Made by a program: the position numbers and the translations under genes. Shown here in pieces: positions 30,909 through 41,217 of a stretch of DNA of 64,000 nt; position 1 is the stretch's first letter; each line of letters starts with the position of its first letter. The notes under the pieces are model-generated. The model did not search any database, had not been told where the DNA came from, and saw only the letters and a program-made list of their open reading frames with translations. The stretch is taken from the NCBI GenBank assembly GCA_025050535.1, contig JALBVF010000001.1, forward strand, positions 536,088 through 600,087. Direction: 5' to 3'. The stretch comes from Candidatus Protistibacter heckmannii. GTDB lineage: Bacteria > Pseudomonadota > Gammaproteobacteria > Burkholderiales > Burkholderiaceae.

Positions 30909-32017
30909 GCCTGCGCCGCCGCGGGAGCGAGCAGCTGGGCGAGATCGGCCTTGCCGGTCCATTTGCGCCAGAGCGTGGCGAGTCCGCCGCCGCAATCCGC
31001 TTCAATCAAGGCTGCTTCGCCGCCGAGCAGGAGCCGGACTTCGCCGAACGCGCCGCGCTCCAGGCCTTGGCGCAGGGGTTCGAGCCACTGCGCGTCGAGC
31101 GCCTCGAAGGCGTCGGCCCAGGCGCCCCAGTCTCCCGCCAGATAGCCGGATTCGAGCGCGTCGAGCCAGATGAGGTCGTAGGCGGCGGGCGCGGCGTCGT
31201 CCATGGCCGCCGCCTGCAGTTGCGCGCCGGCGAGCCGCGCTAGGCCGAGCAGGGCGGGTTCGGCGGCATGGATGTGGCGCCAGGGAAAGGCGTCCTGCCC
31301 GGCGAAGCCCGCGGGCAGCGCGCCGCCGCCGCCGATCCACAGCGAATTCACGGCCGGGTGGCCCTCGGCCTCGCGCGCCTGGTTCACGGGATGCTCGTGC
31401 CAGAGCATCTGTACCTCGTTCTGGAATTTGCGCCAGAGCCGCGCGCTCGGCCCCGAGGGCATCCAGATGTCGATGTTGCGGCCGACGGCGCGCAGCGGCG
31501 AGGCGGTGCCGAGGCCTTCGAGCTGTTCGCCGCCGACGTACCAGCGGTCCGCGGCGGGAGCGAGCAGGCGCGGCGAGAGGTCTTGCAGGATGGGCCGCGC
31601 GGCGTCGAACAGGGCAGAGGATTCCTGCGCGCTCAAGGCCAGCAGCGCCGGATCGGTGAGCACCAGGTGGTCGCGCGCCGCATGGATATGCACCGGTCGC
31701 AGCTGCCACCAGCTTTGCGTGCCAGGTTCGCCGCCATCGAAGGCGAGGGCCAGGGGCGCGAGGGGAAGTTCGGCACCGCCCTGGCGCGCAAGCCAGTCCT
31801 CGTGCGGCAGGCGCGGGCCGAAGCTGCCGTCGCGCGCATCCGAGAGGCTGGCCGTGCGCAGCCGCGCTGAGCGAAGCAGCGCACGCAGGCCGCCGAGCCG
31901 GGCCTCGGACTCGAAGGCGGGAAGCAGTCCGACGGGCGGAACCGAAAAAGGCAGGACGACAGTGAGAGAATGCCGATCGGGCAAGGGCGGATGGCGGGAA
32001 GCAGTGTGCGCGGTCAT
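30905..32017 (-). CDS. RpfE-type regulatory protein (phosphoglycerate-mutase-like)
   Basis: This 370-residue cytosolic protein resembles the 'RpfE type' proteins of xanthomonads and burkholderias, distantly related to cofactor-independent phosphoglycerate mutase. Recognisable segments are LVLTDPALL, DRWYVGGEQLEG, GRNIDIWMPSG and NSLWIGGGGALP. Biochemical activity is not established for the family. The start at 32017 (MTAHTASRHP) is preferred over the longer frame. It is the first gene of the pair with recJ and diverges from lolC with a 60 bp gap. Confidence 0.8.
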   Translation of the reverse strand: MTAHTASRHPPLPDRHSLTVVLPFSVPPVGLLPAFESEARLGGLRALLRSARLRTASLSDARDGSFGPRLPHEDWLARQGGAELPLAPLALAFDGGEPGTQSWWQLRPVHIHAARDHLVLTDPALLALSAQESSALFDAARPILQDLSPRLLAPAADRWYVGGEQLEGLGTASPLRAVGRNIDIWMPSGPSARLWRKFQNEVQMLWHEHPVNQAREAEGHPAVNSLWIGGGGALPAGFAGQDAFPWRHIHAAEPALLGLARLAGAQLQAAAMDDAAPAAYDLIWLDALESGYLAGDWGAWADAFEALDAQWLEPLRQGLERGAFGEVRLLLGGEAALIEADCGGGLATLWRKWTGKADLAQLLAPAAAQA

Positions 32018-32077
32018 GGCCAATTGTAAACTTGCAGGCTTGCCTTTCCCCAACGGTGCAACGACGAGGACTTTTGT

Positions 32078-33349
32078 TTGAAGACGCTACGCAAATCGCT
32101 GAACCTGCCCTACGAGCTGCTGATCGGCTGGCGCTACACGCGCTCATCGCGGCGCGCGAGCTGCAACACCTTCATCTCCTTCATCTCCATGATCTCGATG
32201 GCCGGAATCGCCCTGGGCGTGGCGGCGCTGATCGTGGTGATCTCGGTGATGAACGGCTTCCAGAAGGAGGTGCGCGACCGCATGCTTGCGGTGCTCTCGC
32301 ATATCGAGATCATCTCCGACATCCCCATGCCAGACTGGGGCCAAGTGGCGCAGTACGCGATGAAGAATCCTGCCGTGCACGGTGCGGCACCCTTCGTCGC
32401 CGTCCAGGCCATGCTCACGCGCGACGACACGGTGCGCGGCGTGATCCTGCGCGGCGTCGATCCTGGGCAGGAGGGCAAGGTCTCCGACCTGAGCCGCCAG
32501 TTCCGCCTGGGCGGCATCGCCGCGCTGCGGCCGGGCGAATTCGGCATCGCGCTGGGCGTGGAGCTGGCGCGCGCGCTGGATGCGCACGTCGGCGAGCGGG
32601 TCAACCTGCTGGTGCCGCAGGGCACGATGACGCCGGCCGGCATCATGCCGCGGCTGCGCGCCTTCACCGTGACTGGGATCTTCGAATCTGGCCATTTCGA
32701 ATACGACAGCGCCCTGGCCCTGATCCATATCGAGGACGCCGAGAAGCTGCTGCGCCTGGAGGGCCCCAGCGGCCTGCGCCTGCGCGTGGCCGATCCGACC
32801 ATCGCGCCGCACGTGACCCGCGAGCTGGCGCCGGGCCTGGGCTCCAATTTCTATCTGCGCGACTGGTCCTCGCAGAACCGTACCTGGTTCGCAGCGGTGC
32901 AGACCGAGAAACGCATGATGTTCATCATCCTCACGCTGATCATCGCGGTGGCTGCCTTCAACCTCGTCTCCACCCTGGTGATGACGGTGACCGAGAAGCA
33001 GGCCGACATCGCCATCCTGCGCACCATGGGTGCACAGCCTGGCGCCATCCTGAGGATCTTCATCGTGCAGGGCGTGTCGATCGGCGTGATCGGCACGGTC
33101 TGCGGCGTGGCGCTGGGCTGTCTGGTGGCGGCCAACATCGACGTGATCGTGCCCGCGATCGAGGCGCTGTTCCATGTGCAGTTCCTGCCGCGCGACGTGT
33201 ACTTCATCGACGAGCTGCCCTCGGACCTGCGTTCGGGAGACGTGACGGTGATCGCGTCCATCGCCTTCGTGATGGCGATTCTGGCGACGCTGTATCCAAG
33301 CTGGCGCGCGGCGCGCGTCAAGCCGGCGGAGGCGCTGCGCTATGAATGA
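32078..33349 (+). CDS. lolC: lipoprotein-releasing system permease LolC/LolE
   Basis: This inner-membrane subunit of the Lol ABC transporter extracts outer-membrane lipoproteins and passes them to LolA. It starts at TTG 32078, supported by GAGGA 7 bp upstream and the family start [17 protein letters not shown]. Four membrane segments are visible: one near 38-60 ([21 protein letters not shown]) and three after residue 280, flanking a large periplasmic domain. The FtsX-type TMGAQ motif is present. Only one permease gene lies next to lolD, as in many betaproteobacteria. Overlaps lolD by 8 bp. Confidence 0.93.
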   Translation: MKTLRKSLNLPYELLIGWRYTRSSRRASCNTFISFISMISMAGIALGVAALIVVISVMNGFQKEVRDRMLAVLSHIEIISDIPMPDWGQVAQYAMKNPAVHGAAPFVAVQAMLTRDDTVRGVILRGVDPGQEGKVSDLSRQFRLGGIAALRPGEFGIALGVELARALDAHVGERVNLLVPQGTMTPAGIMPRLRAFTVTGIFESGHFEYDSALALIHIEDAEKLLRLEGPSGLRLRVADPTIAPHVTRELAPGLGSNFYLRDWSSQNRTWFAAVQTEKRMMFIILTLIIAVAAFNLVSTLVMTVTEKQADIAILRTMGAQPGAILRIFIVQGVSIGVIGTVCGVALGCLVAANIDVIVPAIEALFHVQFLPRDVYFIDELPSDLRSGDVTVIASIAFVMAILATLYPSWRAARVKPAEALRYE

Positions 33350-34061
33350 GATGAACGGCATGCAGACGGCGGACGCGGTGGTGCTCGAGGCCAACGGCCT
33401 CACCAAGACCTTCGGCCAGGCCGCCGGGCTGAACGTGCAGGTGTTCTCCGGCGTAGACCTGCGCGTCGCGCGCGGCGAGAAGCTCGCCATCATCGGCGCG
33501 TCGGGCGCGGGCAAGAGCACGCTTCTGCATCTGCTCGGCGGCCTGGAAGAGGCCGACGCCGGCAGCGTCAGGCTGCTCGGCAAGGACTGGCGCGAGATGC
33601 CGGAGGCCGAACGCAACCGCGTGCGCAACAAGGCGCTGGGCTTCGTCTATCAATTCCACCATCTGCTGCCGGAGTTTTCTGCGCTGGATAACGTGGCGAT
33701 GTCGCTGCGCATCCGCCGCGAGCCGGCCGCCGTCGCGCACGAGGCGGCGCAAGCCATCCTCGAGCGCGTCGGCCTGGGGGCGCGCGTGCGGCACCGGCCG
33801 GGCGAACTCTCCGGCGGCGAGCGCCAGCGCGTGGCCATCGCCCGTGCCCTGGTGGGGCATCCGGCCTGCGTGCTGGCCGACGAGCCCACCGGCAATCTGG
33901 ATTCGGCCTCGGCCTCGGCGGTGTTCGACCTGATGCTCTATCTGTCCAGGAGCCTGGGCACGGCTTTCATCATCGTCACCCACAATCCCGAACTGGCCGA
34001 ACGCTGCGACCGCGTGTTCACGCTGCACGACGGCCGCCTCATGGAAGGCGACGCGCGCTGA
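33342..34061 (+). CDS. lolD: lipoprotein-releasing system ATP-binding protein
   Basis: This is the ATPase that powers lipoprotein release with LolC/E. It shows Walker [10 protein letters not shown], the signature [15 protein letters not shown], Walker [12 protein letters not shown], and the Q-loop [15 protein letters not shown] with the LolD-type sequence. The protein is 239 residues. It starts inside the lolC stop region. Confidence 0.95.
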   Translation: MNEMNGMQTADAVVLEANGLTKTFGQAAGLNVQVFSGVDLRVARGEKLAIIGASGAGKSTLLHLLGGLEEADAGSVRLLGKDWREMPEAERNRVRNKALGFVYQFHHLLPEFSALDNVAMSLRIRREPAAVAHEAAQAILERVGLGARVRHRPGELSGGERQRVAIARALVGHPACVLADEPTGNLDSASASAVFDLMLYLSRSLGTAFIIVTHNPELAERCDRVFTLHDGRLMEGDAR

Positions 34062-34087
34062 GGTGTGCAGGCCCCGGGCGCGCTGCC

Positions 34088-34882
34088 ATGTGGATCGACA
34101 GCCACTGCCATCTCGACGCGGCGGAGTTCGACGCCGACCGCGCCGGGGTTGCCGAGGAGGCGCGGACGGCGGGCGTGAGCGGCATCGTCATCCCAGCGGT
34201 GGTGCGCGGCAATTTCAGCGTGGTCGCGGAACTGGCGCGCGGCACGCCCGGCGGCGCCTATGCGCTGGGCATCCATCCGCTGTACATCGACGTGGCGCGG
34301 GAGGACGATCTCGCCGCGCTGCGTGCCGCGGTCGTGGCGGCGATGGACGATCCGCGCTTTGTCGGCATCGGTGAGATCGGGCTCGACTACTTCGTGCCGG
34401 GGCTCGATCCCGTGCGCCAGGAGTTTTTCTACGTCGAGCAGCTCAAGATCGCCAAGGAATTCGACCTGCCGGTCATCCTCCACGTGCGCCGTTCGCAGGA
34501 CGCGCTGCTCAAGCAGTTGCGACGCATCCGCGTGCGCGGCATCGCCCATGCCTTCAACGGCAGCCGCCAGCAGGCGGGGGCTTTCGTCGAACTCGGTTTC
34601 AAGCTGGGCTTCGGCGGCGCGATGACCTTCGAGCCGGCTCTGCGCATCCGCACGCTCGCGCGCGAGCTGCCGCTCGAGGCCCTGGTGCTGGAGACTGACG
34701 CGCCCGACATCGCGCCTTTTTGGTTGGGAACGCCCGGCGAGCGCAAGCGCAACACGCCCGGGCAGCTGCCGCGCATCGGGGCCGAGCTGGCCGCCCTGCG
34801 CGGGATCGAGGTGGATGCCGCCGCGCTGGCCACCTCGCGCAACGTCAGGGAAGCCTTGCCGCGAGGCTGGTTCCAGGCTTGA
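34088..34882 (+). CDS. tatD: TatD-family metal-dependent hydrolase (DNase)
   Basis: This TIM-barrel amidohydrolase-like nuclease family member has the metal ligands WIDSHCHLD at the N-terminus, GEIGLDYF (Glu), HVRRSQDA, HAFNGS and LETDAPDIAP at the C-terminus. The protein is 264 residues and intact, third gene of the lolC-lolD-tatD group. An IS630 copy begins about 17 bp after its stop. Confidence 0.93.
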   Translation: MWIDSHCHLDAAEFDADRAGVAEEARTAGVSGIVIPAVVRGNFSVVAELARGTPGGAYALGIHPLYIDVAREDDLAALRAAVVAAMDDPRFVGIGEIGLDYFVPGLDPVRQEFFYVEQLKIAKEFDLPVILHVRRSQDALLKQLRRIRVRGIAHAFNGSRQQAGAFVELGFKLGFGGAMTFEPALRIRTLARELPLEALVLETDAPDIAPFWLGTPGERKRNTPGQLPRIGAELAALRGIEVDAAALATSRNVREALPRGWFQA

Positions 34883-34901
34883 GCAGGGCCGCCCTGATTT
34901 A

Positions 34902-36015
34902 TTTATCAGGCACTTAAACATTGAACTTATTGAGTGATATAGAGTCTGCTGTTGCATGGACAAAATCGACTCGAGAACGCTGCCGGTAGCCGCCCTGAAC
35001 GAACGGCGCCGACGTGTGGTGAAAATGCGGCTGGATGGCGTGAGCCTGAAGGACACGGCGGCGCAATGCGAGATGTCGCGCACGACGCTCATTGCGGCGG
35101 TGAAGGCGTATCGCGCGGGCGGGTGGAAGGCCCTCGACGTTGAGCGCCCCGGGCGCCCGCAGGGTACGGGCAGAACGCTGACGGCGGAGCAGGAACGCGA
35201 GGTTCAGCGGCTGATCCGCGACCGCACGCCCGACCAGTTGAAGATGATCTATGCGCTGTGGAGCCGCCAGGCAGTGGCCGAGTTGATCCTTAACCGATAA
35301 GGCATCAAGCTGGCCGTTCGCACGATGGGCCTGTATCTGGAGCGTTTGGGCTTCACGCCGAAAAAGCCCATGAAGAAGGCCTACGAGCAGTCGCCGGCGG
35401 CGGTGAAAAAGTGGCTCGACGAGGACTACCCGGTGATCGCCGCCTTCGCCAAGGCTGATGGGGCCAAAATTCACTGGGGCGACGAGACCGGCTTGCGCAG
35501 TGACGACGTGTGCGGGCACAGCTACGCCCCGCAAGGCCAGACGCCCGTGATTCGCGTGAACAACAAGCGCCACGGCTTGTCGGTGATCTCCACCGTCACC
35601 AACAAGAGCCAGATGCGCTGGCAGGCCTTCGACGGAGCGTTGAGCGCCGACATTCTGATCGACTTCCTGCGCCGGCTGGTCAAGGATGCCGGCCGAAAGA
35701 TCTACCTGATCCTGGACAACCTGCGCGTGCACCACAGCAAGCCCGTGAAGGCCTGGCAGGCCGAGCACAAGCACGAGATCGAAGTCTTCTACTTGCCCAG
35801 CTACAGCCCCGAACTGAGCCCCAACGAAATGGCCAATGCCGACCTGAAGCAGATCGGCACCAAACTCGCTCCAGCTCGCTCGAAGCTGCAACTGGTGAAG
35901 GCCACGCGCCAGCATCTGCTCAGCGTTTAGCGACAGCCCGAGCGCGTCAAGAGCTACTTCGAACATGCGCCGGTTCGGTATGCTGCTTGAGTTTATTGTT
36001 TCAATGCAGGATAAA
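34902..36015 (+). mobile_element. IS630-family insertion sequence, copy 1 (degenerate)
   Basis: About 1.11 kb bounded by imperfect terminal inverted repeats: left TTTATCAGGCACTTAAACAT, right (inverted) TTTATCCTGCATTGAAACAA. It is flanked by TA on both sides (34900-34901 and 36016-36017), the usual IS630 target duplication. It encodes one transposase carrying two stop codons. Its left end and first codons nearly match the partial copy at 63871-64000. Confidence 0.88.
34956..35990 (+). pseudogene. IS630-family transposase with two in-frame stops
   Basis: DDE-type transposase, about 344 codons. The N-terminal HTH (RRRVVKMRLDGVSLKDTAAQCEMSRTTL) and catalytic motifs are present: WGDETGL, LILDNLRVHHSK and SPELSPNEMANADLK (D, D, E). 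TAA at 35298-35300 occupies a position where the neighbouring IS copy has Tyr. TAG at 35928-35930 sits near the C-terminus before RQPERVKSYF, where the other copy has Glu. The frame is otherwise continuous, so only point substitutions inactivate it. Confidence 0.9.
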
Positions 36016-36093
36016 TAATTTTATACGATAGTATATTTCCATCTGCTAGCCGGAATCCCGGTTCGCGGCAGACAGTTCAAAAAGGAACCCTCG

Positions 36094-36229
36094 ATGAGCC
36101 GTGTCAGCGATACCCGAATCCGTACCCGCGAAGCCACAGCCCGTCTAGTCGCCGCAGGCCGTCGTCCACATGAACTGACCGTGGACCTCATCTACACTGA
36201 AATCCGGCAAGGCAGCCGCACCACCATTA
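36094..36229 (+). pseudogene. KfrA-type DNA-binding protein, N-terminal fragment cut by IS630
   Basis: ATG 36094 reads 45 codons (TREATARLVAAGRRPHELTV, then IYTEIRQGSRTT), which resembles the N-terminal DNA-binding helix region of KfrA-like proteins of plasmids and chromosomes. The frame then enters the second IS630 element. No continuation is found on the other side of that element, so the rest of the gene was lost in a rearrangement. Confidence 0.6.
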
Positions 36230-37341
36230 TTGATCCGGCATTAAGAAGTTTTTATGCGGCGTATTTGACGCGGGGATCCTGGAAGTAGGATTTCACGCGT
36301 TCGGGATGGGTTTCGATGAACGCCATGTGGTTCTTTGCTGCAGCGTGTAATTTGGCCTTTGTTCTGACGGGGACTCGTGTGCTGATGACATGTTTCAGGT
36401 CGGCGTTGAGTCGCTCATCCAGATTGAGCTCCGGGCTGTAGCTTGGCAAGTAGAAGACTTCGATCTCGTGCTTGTGCTCGGCCAGCCAGGCCTTCACGGG
36501 CTTGCTGTGGTGCACGCGCAGGTTGTCCAGGATCAGGAACACTTTCTTGCCCGCGCGCTTGCCATCGGCCACCAGCGCCTCGAAGAACTCGATGAGCTTC
36601 TCGTGGTTAAAGGCACCATCGATGATCATCCAGCTTGCCTTGCCCTGATTGGTCACTGTGGAAATCATCGACAGCTTCTGTCGCGTACCTCTAACCGCCA
36701 TCGTGACCGGGGTTTTCCCTTTGGGAGCATAACTGCGGCCCCGAACATCCGTATTCACCAACGCGGTTTCGTCACCCAAGTGAATCTCGCCACCTTCGGC
36801 CTTGGCACGCTTCTCGATGGCCGGATACTCCTGATCGATCCACTGCTTGACAGACTCCGGTCGCTGTTCGTAAGCGCGCTTGATCGGCTTTTGCGGCGTG
36901 AAACCCCAGCGCTTGAGGTAGTCTCCGACCGCACGTATTGAGAGTCTGACCGCGTATTCCTGTTCGATGAACAGCATGACCGCGCCTCGCGTCCAGAGCG
37001 CAGATTCCATCTTCAACTGCTCCGGACGTTTGTCGCAGATCGTGCGCCGGATTGCTTCTTCTTGATCCACATTCAGCCGTCTTCCGTCTCCTGGCGTACG
37101 AGCTCGTGGGTGCGGCTTCAGGGCCGCCGCGGCCCCTTCTTCATAGAGATCAATGGCCAGTCGAGCCGCCGGGTAACTCAGCCCTGTCAACTCCGCGATG
37201 GCCATGACTCCGTATCCCTTCCGATGCAACCTCACGACCTGCTTTCGCCTCTCGTGCAGTTGCTCCAGTTTCTGGTATCGAGCGTCTTCTTTTTCCATGC
37301 CGATTCGATGCCAGAAATGATAAAAAGTTCAATCTTCATAT
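36230..37341 (-). mobile_element. IS630-family insertion sequence, copy 2 (intact)
   Basis: About 1.11 kb flanked by TA at 36228-36229 and 37342-37343. The end repeats are imperfect: ATTAAGAAGTTTTTAT on the left and, inverted, ATTGAACTTTTTAT on the right, each about 10 bp inside the boundary. It contains one open transposase frame on the minus strand. It separates a KfrA-like fragment from a comEC tail, so it sits at a rearrangement point. Confidence 0.85.
36252..37298 (-). CDS. IS630-family transposase, intact
   Basis: 348 residues. An N-terminal HTH (RRKQVVRLHRKGYGVMAIAELTGLSYPAARLAI) is followed by the DDE catalytic core: HLGDETAL, LILDNLRVHHSK and YSPELNLDERLNADLK. It is complete and potentially active. 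It is clearly a different IS from copy 1 in the N-terminal half, yet shares an almost identical 110 bp catalytic block with it. Confidence 0.93.
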   Translation of the reverse strand: MEKEDARYQKLEQLHERRKQVVRLHRKGYGVMAIAELTGLSYPAARLAIDLYEEGAAAALKPHPRARTPGDGRRLNVDQEEAIRRTICDKRPEQLKMESALWTRGAVMLFIEQEYAVRLSIRAVGDYLKRWGFTPQKPIKRAYEQRPESVKQWIDQEYPAIEKRAKAEGGEIHLGDETALVNTDVRGRSYAPKGKTPVTMAVRGTRQKLSMISTVTNQGKASWMIIDGAFNHEKLIEFFEALVADGKRAGKKVFLILDNLRVHHSKPVKAWLAEHKHEIEVFYLPSYSPELNLDERLNADLKHVISTRVPVRTKAKLHAAAKNHMAFIETHPERVKSYFQDPRVKYAA

Positions 37342-37343
37342 TA

Positions 37344-37992
37344 CCGCGTCAATAGGCCGCCTCGACGACATGATCCTCAGTCATGCCGACGCCGACCACA
37401 GCGGCGGCGCGGCCAGTGTGCTGCGCGCGGCGCCGGTGGGCTGGCTGCTGTCCCCGCTGCCGCCGGGCCATGCGCTGGCGGGGCAGTCCTGGGAATGGGA
37501 CGGCGTGCGCTTCGAGGTGCTGCATCCGGCGGCGTGGGAGGTGCACGGGGAGGGGCGTGGGGAAGCACGCTCGCAAAGAGGACAAACGGATGCACTGAGT
37601 TGTACAGTCCGTATCGGCGCGTCCGTTTCGGCGGCCATGCTCGACGGCGACATCGAGGCCGCCCAGGAAAAAACATCCTGGAGCGCAGCCTTGCCGGACA
37701 AGTGCTGGCAGATATTTTGCTTGTACCTCACCATAGCAGCCTGACTTCCTCGACGGAAGACTGGCTGGATGCGGTGAGGCCCGGATTGGCGATTGTGCAG
37801 GCAGGCTACCGCAACCGTTTCGGCCATCCCCGCCAGGATGTGCTGGAGCGCTACCGGCGGCGCGGCATTGCCCTGCTGCGCACGGACAGGAACGGCGCAA
37901 TCGAGGCCTCCCTGAGACCGGAAGGTGTGACTTGGCGGACCTGGCGGCGGGTGTATCGGCGTTACTGGCATGCGCATGACCCGCCCCGATAA
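37344..37992 (+). pseudogene. ComEC/Rec2 C-terminal metallo-beta-lactamase domain remnant
   Basis: ComEC forms the inner-membrane DNA uptake channel of competence. Only the C-terminal MBL-like domain remains: GRLDDMILSHADADHSGGA with its metal motif, WEWDGVRFEVLHP, NALSCTVRI-like TDALSCTVRIG, then after a frame change at an A6 run (37668-37673) ILLVPHHSSLTSS, AGYRNRFGHP and RRRGIALLRTDRNGA. The membrane channel is absent. In relatives comEC commonly follows tatD, so the two IS elements probably removed most of the gene. Competence by this route is lost. Confidence 0.85.
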
Positions 37993-38005
37993 GTGGAGAA
38001 CATGC

Positions 38006-39357
38006 ATGGCTGTCAGCTTTTATAACGAGATGTTCGAATTGCTCGCCGGCGGCAAACAGCAGGCGCGGGTCCATTACCGGGAATTCTGCCGATGGCTCGA
38101 GCGACAGAGCAGCGAACTGATGGCTGCCAAGCGCGAAGAGGCGGAAATGATCTTCCGCCGCGTCGGCATCACCTTCGCGGTCTACGGCGACAAGGACGAG
38201 AACGGCAGAAGCACCGAGCGCACCATCCCCTTCGACCTGATCCCGCGCATCATCCCCGCGCATGAATGGCAGTTGATGGAGTGCGGCCTGCGTCAGCGCG
38301 TGACCGCGCTGAACATGTTCATCCGCGACATCTATCACGACCAGGAGATCGTCAAGGCCGGCGTGATCCCGCCCGAGCAGATCTACAACAACGTGCGGTA
38401 CCGCCCCGAGATGCTGGGCATCGACGTGCCACGCAACATCTATGCGCACATCGCCGGCATCGACGTGGTCCGCGCTGGCGAGGGCGACTACTACGTGCTC
38501 GAGGACAATCTGTGCGTGCCCTCGGGCGTGTCCTACATGCTCGAGAACCGCAAGATGACGATGCGGCTCTTCCCCGAGCTCTTCGCGCAGAACCGCGTGG
38601 CCCCGGTGGCCCACTATCCAGACCTGCGGCGCCACGCTGCGCAGCGTGGCGCCGCAGGGCGCGAACGATCCGACCGTGGTGGTTCTGACTCCCGGCATGT
38701 ACAACTCGGCCTACTTCGAGCACGCCTTCCTGGCCAAGAAGATGGGCGTGGAGCTGGTGGAGGGGCAGGATCTGTTCGTGAAGAACGACCACCTCTACAT
38801 GCGCACCACGCAGGGCCACGCAACGCGTGGACGTGATTTACCGCCGCGTGGACGACGACTTCCTCGACCCACTGGTCTTCCGCCCGGATTCGACGCTCGG
38901 CCAGGCGGGCCTGCTCTCGGTCTACCGCGCCGGCAACTTGGCGCTGTGCAACGCCATCGGCACCGGCGTGGCCGACGACAAGTCGATCTATCCGTACGTG
39001 CCGGACATGGTCAAGTTCTATCTCGGCGAGGTGGCCATCCTCAACAACGTGCCCACCTACATGTGCCGCAAGGAGGACGACCTGAAGTAGGTGCTCGACC
39101 ACCTGCCCGAGATGGTGGTCAAGGAGACCCACGGCGCGGGCGGCTACGGCATGCTCGTAGGCCCGGCCTCGACCAAGGCCGAGAAATTCCGCGCCGTGCT
39201 AAAGGAAAAGCCCAATCAGTACATCGACCAGCCGACGCTGGTGCTCTCGACCTGCCCGACCTATGTCGAATCGGGCATCGCGCTGCGGGAGGGTTCGCTG
39301 GTGGTGAATTCGTCGCAGGGCGGCGGCACCAAGGACACCTGGATTCTGGAGAGTTGA
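38006..39357 (+). pseudogene. circularly permuted ATP-grasp protein, frameshifted, nonsense and internally deleted
   Basis: The family (DUF404/DUF407 type) is predicted to ligate amino acids or peptides. ATG 38006 has a GGAGA site. Blocks lie in successive frames: MAVSFYNEMFELL to [13 protein letters not shown], then after a shift near 38630 [20 protein letters not shown], then after a shift near 38822 [19 protein letters not shown] at 39088-39090 replaces a codon in '[13 protein letters not shown]'. Near 39280 about 25 residues are missing between YVESGIA and [21 protein letters not shown]. The gene is clearly dead. Confidence 0.92.
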
Positions 39358-39358
39358 G

Positions 39359-40327
39359 ATGCTGAGCCGCACCGCCGATCACCTCTACTGGATGGCGCGC
39401 TACACCGAGCGCGCCGAGAACACCGCGCGCATGCTCGACGTCAACTACCAGACTTCGCTCCTGCCGCAGACCTCGGACAACGCCGACGCTGGCTGGCGCG
39501 CGATGCTCGACATCTTCGAGCTGACCTCGCGCTTCGAAGCCAAGCACGAAGGCCTGGACAGCAAGGGCGTGGTCGCCTTCATGTCGTGCGACTTTGACAA
39601 TCCGTCCTCCATTATAAACTGCCTGCGCGCGGCCCGCGAGAACGCGCGCGCGGTGCGCGGCTCGATCACCACCGAGCTGTGGGAGACGCTCAACACCAAC
39701 TGGTTCGAGGCCAACGCCCTGATCCGCAAGGGCGAGATCGAGCGCGATCCGGCGGCCTTCTTCGAATGGGTCAAGTTCCGCTCACATCTCTCGCGCGGCG
39801 TGCAGGCCGGCACCATGGTCAAGGACGACGCCTTCTTCTATTTCCTGCGCCTGGGCTCCTTCCTGGAACGCGCGGATAACACCGCGCGCATCCTCGACGT
39901 GAAATTCCATCCCGCGGCCTAGGCGAGCGACGCGCGCCGTCGCGCCGCCGACGGCCAGGCCAGGGACTACTACCACTGGGTGGTGGTGCTGCGTTCGGTG
40001 TCGGGCTTCGAGGTCTACCGCAAGGTCTACCGCGACGTGATCACTCCCGAGCGCGTGGTCGAGCTTCTGATCCTGCGCGTGGACATGCCGCGTTCGCTGG
40101 CGGCCAACCTGGACGAGGTGATGAACATCCTTGCGCGGGTGCGCAACCAGCAGTCTTCCGAGACTGAGCGGCGCGCCGGGCGGCTCAATTCCGACCTGCA
40201 GTATTCGCGCATCGACGATATTTTCAGCGTGGGGCTGCATGCCAGCCTCACGCAGTTCCTGGAGCGCATCAACGACCTTGGCAACTGCATCAGCAAGGAC
40301 TTCCTGGTGTCGCTGGCAATCGCATGA
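39359..40327 (+). pseudogene. alpha-E domain protein, single amber codon
   Basis: Alpha-E proteins are all-helical partners of the ATP-grasp/transglutaminase cluster. The frame is continuous for about 322 codons ([25 protein letters not shown] at the start, QFLERINDLGNCISKDFLVSL at the end) except for TAG at 39920-39922, in 'FHPAA-stop-ASDARRR', where GAG is the simplest ancestor. One substitution would restore it. It starts one base after the ATP-grasp stop. Confidence 0.9.
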
Positions 40328-40333
40328 GCCTCA

Positions 40334-41149
40334 ATGAAATACCTGATCAATCACCAGACCTACTACCACTATGAAATCCAGGTCGGACACACAGTTCAGG
40401 AACTGCGGCGGACCCCGGCCGCGGGGCCGATGCAGCGCATCGAGCGCTGGCAGCTGCAGGCCCCCAGCCAACTGATGCCGAGCCGCGACGGCTTCGGCAA
40501 TCTCGTCCATACCTTCACCCTCGCGTGGCCCAGCGACACGCTGGTGATCCAGGCCAGCGGCGTGGTGGAGACGCTCAAGCCGGTGGAGAGCTTCATCGAC
40601 GACGCCGAACCGGGCCGGCACCGCGTCGCGCCGCATTACTACATGACCGCGACGCCCCTGACCGAGCTGCTCGACGGCATCGCGGAATTCGCCGCGCCTT
40701 TCCTGGGCAAGGGCAAGGTGGGCGCGGCGGAGCTGCTGGCGCTTACCGCGGCGGTGGCGGACAAGGTGCGCTACGACGCCAAGGCGACCAATGTTTTCAC
40801 CAGCGCTGGCGAGGCCTTCGGGATCGGCGCGGGCGTCTGCCAGGACCAAGCGCACGTGCTTATCGCCTGCTGCCGCGCGCACGGCCTGCCGGCGCGCTAC
40901 GTGAGCGGCTATTTTCACGCGCCAAACGCGCCGGACCTCGCTAGCCACACCTGGGCGGACATCTGCCTGGACGCGCAGGAGCAGCGCTGGGCGAGCCTGG
41001 ACGTGACCCACCGTTGCCTCACCGACGAGCGCCACGTGCGTTTGGCGTTGGGGCGCGACTACTGCAGCGCGGCGCCGATCCGCGGCGTGCGGCGCGGCGG
41101 CGGAGATGAATCCTTACGCGTGAGCGTACAGATAAAGACACTGGGCTAG
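40334..41149 (+). CDS. transglutaminase-like cysteine peptidase family protein
   Basis: This 271-residue protein has an N-terminal bacterial transglutaminase-like beta region and a catalytic core with Cys169 (GAGVCQDQAHV), His205 (ASHTWADI) and Asp223 (SLDVTHR). The family is predicted to cleave or exchange peptide bonds within the ATP-grasp/alpha-E/Anbu cluster. The frame is intact, the only complete gene of the cluster. It ends with TAG, the only amber terminator among the intact protein genes here. Confidence 0.9.
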   Translation: MKYLINHQTYYHYEIQVGHTVQELRRTPAAGPMQRIERWQLQAPSQLMPSRDGFGNLVHTFTLAWPSDTLVIQASGVVETLKPVESFIDDAEPGRHRVAPHYYMTATPLTELLDGIAEFAAPFLGKGKVGAAELLALTAAVADKVRYDAKATNVFTSAGEAFGIGAGVCQDQAHVLIACCRAHGLPARYVSGYFHAPNAPDLASHTWADICLDAQEQRWASLDVTHRCLTDERHVRLALGRDYCSAAPIRGVRRGGGDESLRVSVQIKTLG

Positions 41150-41217
41150 CAGAATGCCTCCTGCCGTGTGGCCCCCGGAGGCCGCGCCTACCCAGACAGA
41201 GACAAAGAGAACGAGAT

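Noticed and set aside
29100..31145. 681-codon plus-strand frame opposite recJ and the RpfE-like gene
   Set aside because: It spans two real minus-strand genes and has shadow composition (Ala/Gly/Val/His-rich, no motifs).
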